Notes under the pieces: generated by a model
Seen by the model: only the letters and a program-made list of their open reading frames with translations
The model's database searches: none
Told to the model about the DNA's origin: nothing
Assembly (NCBI RefSeq): GCF_003858645.1
Contig: NZ_RQJP01000004.1
Span: 434,001-498,000 of the forward strand
Length of the DNA: 64,000 nucleotides
Direction: 5' to 3'
From: Larkinella knui
GTDB taxonomy: Bacteria; Bacteroidota; Bacteroidia; Cytophagales; Spirosomataceae
Program-made: the position numbers and the translations under genes
In this document: positions 61,193-64,000 of the stretch, in pieces
How positions within the stretch are numbered: position 1 is the stretch's first letter
Layout of the letters: each line of letters begins with the position of its first letter

Positions 61193-62098
61193 ATGCTTAA
61201 AAAACTTCTTCTAAGCGGCTTTTGCAGCCTTTCAGCTTTTATTAGTATCGCTCAGGAAACGATTCCATTGTATAGCGGGCCGATTCCCAATGCCAAACCG
61301 TCGGACGTCAAAGAAGTGAAACGGCCCGACCAGAGTGTCTCGAATGTGGTCGAACCCACCCTTTCCATCTACCTGCCCCCGAAGGAAAAAGCCACGGGTA
61401 CCGCCGTCATCGTCTGTCCGGGTGGCGGCTACGGCGGGCTGGTGATGAAACGCGAAGGGTTTGATGTGGCCGAAGCCTTCAACAAACTGGGCGTGGCAGC
61501 TTTTGTCCTGAAATACCGCCTTCCCAGCGAAAAAACCATGATCGATCCTTCCATCGGGCCGTTGCAGGACGCCCAGCAGGCCATCAAAACCATCCGGCAG
61601 CGGGCGAAAGAATGGGGTGTCGATCCGAAAAAAATTGGCATTATGGGGTTTTCAGCCGGTGGCCACCTGGCTTCGACGGCCGGAACGCACTTCAATCAGG
61701 CGGTTCTCGAAAACAAGGAAGCGGTTAGCGTCCGGCCGGATTTTATGGTGCTGATTTATCCGGTTATTACCTTTACCGACCAGGTTGCCCACGGCGGTAC
61801 CCGTAAAAACCTGCTGGGTACTTCGCCAAAACCAGAGCAGATTGCCTTGTATTCCAATGAATTGCAGGTGGACAAGACGACACCGCCGGCTTTCTTGACC
61901 CACGGCGCTGATGATACCGTTGTTCCGGTAAAAAACAGTCTTCTGTTCTATGAAGCCCTGCAACAGAACGGGGTCCCTGCCGATTTGCACATTTATACCA
62001 AAGGCCAGCACGGGTATCCGAAAACACCAACTTTTGACGAGTGGTTTGGCCGGATTCACCACTGGCTCCTGCAAACCGGTCTGCTTGTTCCGCAGTGA
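61193..62098 (+). CDS. exported alpha/beta-hydrolase esterase (BD-FAE / acetylxylan-esterase-like)
   Basis: This 301-residue secreted esterase has a signal peptide ending near ISIAQE. GTAVIVCPGGGYGGLVMKREG is the oxyanion-hole HGGG-type motif with PGGGYG. The nucleophile elbow is GFSAGGHLAS (Ser154). Acid and histidine are GADDTVVP and KGQHGYPKTP. It matches secreted sugar-acetyl or feruloyl-type esterases. The next gene starts 20 bases later on the same strand, so both may be cotranscribed. Confidence 0.88.
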   Translation: MLKKLLLSGFCSLSAFISIAQETIPLYSGPIPNAKPSDVKEVKRPDQSVSNVVEPTLSIYLPPKEKATGTAVIVCPGGGYGGLVMKREGFDVAEAFNKLGVAAFVLKYRLPSEKTMIDPSIGPLQDAQQAIKTIRQRAKEWGVDPKKIGIMGFSAGGHLASTAGTHFNQAVLENKEAVSVRPDFMVLIYPVITFTDQVAHGGTRKNLLGTSPKPEQIALYSNELQVDKTTPPAFLTHGADDTVVPVKNSLLFYEALQQNGVPADLHIYTKGQHGYPKTPTFDEWFGRIHHWLLQTGLLVPQ

Positions 62099-62118
62099 TT
62101 TTGGCTTATATTCGCTTC

Positions 62119-63285
62119 ATGGAGCATGTCAACCGCCGAAACTTTCTCAAACTCTCTGCCGCAGCCGCCGTTTCAACACCGGCGGCCTTTCCCAAAATCG
62201 TTGTTCCGAAAACCGCCAGCCTGGACAAAGCCAGCACCAATGTCGATTTCACAGGTGACGGGATTCATCTCTCACCCGCCGATTATTCGCACTTACTGGC
62301 GCAACTGACTGAGAAAGCGACGGTTGTGGCCGATTCCTACTCCCTGCACGGGTGCGTTGAGGAACTCGAAACCAGATTTGCGCGGCTTTTGGGGAAGCCG
62401 AGTGCCATCTTTATGCCCACCGGCACACTGGCCAATCACCTGGCCATCCGGGCGTTGGCGGGCAGCAACAGCCGGGTGATCGTGCAGAATGAAAGCCACG
62501 TCTACTGCGATACCGGCGATAGTACCCAAACGCTGAGTCAGCTCAATCTGATTCCGTTAGGCGTCAACCAGGCTACGTTTACGCTGGAAGAAGTGCAGGA
62601 GGTGCTGCAAAAAACCGCAGCGGGCCGGGTGGCCCGGAAAGTGGGTGTCATTTCGATCGAATCGCCGGTTCGCCGGAAACGCGGGGAGCTTTTCGATCTC
62701 CAACAGATGAAACAGATCTGCGATTTTGCGCGTCAGCAGGAGATCAAATTGCACCTCGACGGCGCCCGGCTGTTTCTGGCTTCGGCCTATACCGGTATTT
62801 CCCCCGCCAATTATGCCGCCCCGTTCGATACGGTTTATGTCTCGCTCTACAAATATTTCAATGCCGCTTCGGGCGCGATTCTGGCAGGACCGAAGGAACT
62901 CATCGAACCGATGTACCACACCCGGCGCATGTTTGGGGCGGGCCTGCCGCAAGCCTGGCCGTATGCGCTGGTGGCGCTGCATTATGCCGACGGTTTTCAG
63001 GAACGGTATCAGCAGGCCGTGAAAACCTCCGAAGCACTGATTCAGAAACTGGCCAAACACCCCGGGTTTGAGGTCGAACGGGTTACTTCCGGGACCAATA
63101 TTTTCTCGCTGGTGGTGAAAGACAAAGACTTGAAAACCTACGCGGAACAGCTTAAAAAGCGGGGCGTTACGGTTTTTCCGCCCGCTAGCCCCACCAATCG
63201 ACTCATGATGCAGGTCAACGAAACCGCCGGGCGGCTGTCGGCGCAGCAACTGGAACAGATTTTTGTCGAATCGCTACGGAGTTAA
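62119..63285 (+). CDS. threonine-aldolase-like PLP enzyme with Tat signal
   Basis: This is a protein of about 388 residues. The N-terminus MEHVNRRNFLKLSAAAAVSTPAAF has the twin-arginine motif RRNFLK, which would direct export of a folded protein. The rest is a fold-type I beta-eliminating lyase/threonine aldolase: FMPTGTLANHLAIRAL, ESPVRRKRGELFDLQQM, LHLDGARLFLASAYTG, and SLYKYFNAASGAIL with PLP lysine 245. The chosen ATG is the one that begins this Tat signal. It presumably cleaves beta-hydroxy amino acids outside the cytoplasm, an unusual place for PLP catalysis. It follows an esterase gene by 20 bases. Confidence 0.88.
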   Translation: MEHVNRRNFLKLSAAAAVSTPAAFPKIVVPKTASLDKASTNVDFTGDGIHLSPADYSHLLAQLTEKATVVADSYSLHGCVEELETRFARLLGKPSAIFMPTGTLANHLAIRALAGSNSRVIVQNESHVYCDTGDSTQTLSQLNLIPLGVNQATFTLEEVQEVLQKTAAGRVARKVGVISIESPVRRKRGELFDLQQMKQICDFARQQEIKLHLDGARLFLASAYTGISPANYAAPFDTVYVSLYKYFNAASGAILAGPKELIEPMYHTRRMFGAGLPQAWPYALVALHYADGFQERYQQAVKTSEALIQKLAKHPGFEVERVTSGTNIFSLVVKDKDLKTYAEQLKKRGVTVFPPASPTNRLMMQVNETAGRLSAQQLEQIFVESLRS

Positions 63286-63318
63286 GAAGCGGTTTGCATG
63301 AGCCAGGCTCAAACGTGG

Positions 63319-64000
63319 CTATCCTACTTTTTTTGCCAAGTAAATCTGGGCGATCACCAGCATGGCGATGCCGTATTCGATCAGACCAATCGACTCGCCC
63401 AGCAGCCAGGAAGAGAAAATCAGCGTTAAAAACGTTTGCAAAAGCTGCACTTGCGAAACCACAGCGACCCCGCCCAGGGCCAGCCCTTTGTACCACGGCA
63501 CAAAGCCGAAGAGCTGGCTGAGCAGCGTGACATAGATCATTCCCAAAACCGCCGTTTCATGCACGACCACGGGCGGTTGATACCACCATGAAACCGCCGT
63601 TGCCGGAAGGCTGACGGGCAGCATCACGACCAGAGCGCAACAGATCACATCGAGTCCGGAAAGGCTTCGGGTGAGTTTCGCGCCCAGTGTATACCCGAAA
63701 CCCGCCGAAAAAGCGGCTCCCAGCAGCAGGAGATCGGCGGCCTGAAGCCTGACCTGATCGCGCAACAGCACATACGCCAGAACCGTCAAACAACCGCTGG
63801 CCGAAATGAGCCAGAAAACCGGTCGGTGCGATTCCCGGTTAATAACGGCGCTTAGAATGGCGGTAATCAGCGGCAGTAACGCTAAAACAAGACCCGCGTG
63901 GGCGGAGGACGTGGAGTGCAAGGCCAGGCTGGTCAGCAGCGGAAACCCGAGGGCGACACCCAGCGAAATGCCCGCCAGGATTCGGAAATGCTGTTTAATG
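63319..64000 (-). CDS. EamA/DMT-family transporter, C-terminal part
   Basis: This is the 3' part of a polytopic inner-membrane carrier; the reading frame runs off the right edge and about 227 codons are visible. Regular hydrophobic helices, GLVLALLPLITAILSAVINRE and the second-half AVVSQVQLLQTFLTLIFSSWLLGESIGLIEY, are typical of EamA (drug/metabolite) transporters. The ending MLVIAQIYLAKKVG is a usual terminus. It converges with the threonine-aldolase-like gene over a 33-base gap. The substrate is unknown. Confidence 0.85.
   Translation of the reverse strand, partial: IKQHFRILAGISLGVALGFPLLTSLALHSTSSAHAGLVLALLPLITAILSAVINRESHRPVFWLISASGCLTVLAYVLLRDQVRLQAADLLLLGAAFSAGFGYTLGAKLTRSLSGLDVICCALVVMLPVSLPATAVSWWYQPPVVVHETAVLGMIYVTLLSQLFGFVPWYKGLALGGVAVVSQVQLLQTFLTLIFSSWLLGESIGLIEYGIAMLVIAQIYLAKKVG

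Overview
The window looks like chromosome of a Bacteroidota bacterium, most likely order Cytophagales (Spirosoma/Larkinella-like). This is inferred from family content, not from a search. The evidence is a type IX secretion pair (PorU/PorV), a SusC/SusD pair, a CzcA efflux pump fused to a TolC-like domain, TAnnTTTG-type promoter boxes, and genes with little Shine-Dalgarno signal. No phage, IS element, transposase or CRISPR array was seen.

Layout. 1-3613 is the 3' end of a complex I operon (nuoL partial, nuoM, nuoN). 3680-10031 carries a GtrA-like protein, a tiny lipoprotein, a SprT-like protein, porU and porV. 10061-15600 has an inactive-type M16 peptidase, a PfkB kinase (opposite strand), cysS, an M28 peptidase and a small lipoprotein. 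15616-17829 (minus strand) is an operon-like run of ECF sigma factor, zinc anti-sigma factor, gmk and nadD. 17830-20250 is gene-poor, with one membrane protein, a WYL-regulator remnant and tRNA-Gly(CCC). 20253-28429 holds an OPT transporter, an esterase, a FAD oxidoreductase, an M61 peptidase and two lipoproteins. 28537-37880 (minus strand) is a heavy-metal island: small Cys/His-rich protein, CzcA-TolC fusion, CzcB adaptor, a metal-transport-like membrane protein, a His-rich P1B ATPase and a YdeI/OmdA protein. 37977-38608 is a remarkable mirrored tandem-repeat element.

38813-43848 has an MFS transporter, a GDPD phosphodiesterase, a small ABM-like monooxygenase, a GH18 chitinase, an RBBP9-like hydrolase and a cupin. 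44175-47487 is a two-gene biosynthetic unit: a GNAT acyltransferase overlapping a stand-alone adenylation-carrier-thioesterase enzyme. A SusC/SusD pair follows, with a LacI-type palindrome upstream, then an MFS exporter and a DoxX protein. 54902-58692 has a CFA-synthase-like methyltransferase, a bacterial GRAS-domain protein translationally coupled to a YbhE-type lactonase, and a YceI protein. 58942-64000 has a DPP-IV-type peptidase, an esterase coupled to a Tat-signal threonine-aldolase-like PLP enzyme, and a partial EamA transporter.

The best candidates for undescribed biology are the mirrored repeat element at 37977-38608, the GNAT plus A-T-TE gene pair (the usual amino-acid-anchoring Asp is a Ser), and the plant-like GRAS protein coupled to a lactonase. 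Several convergent gene junctions carry different long palindromes, one of which contains both stop codons of the flanking genes.
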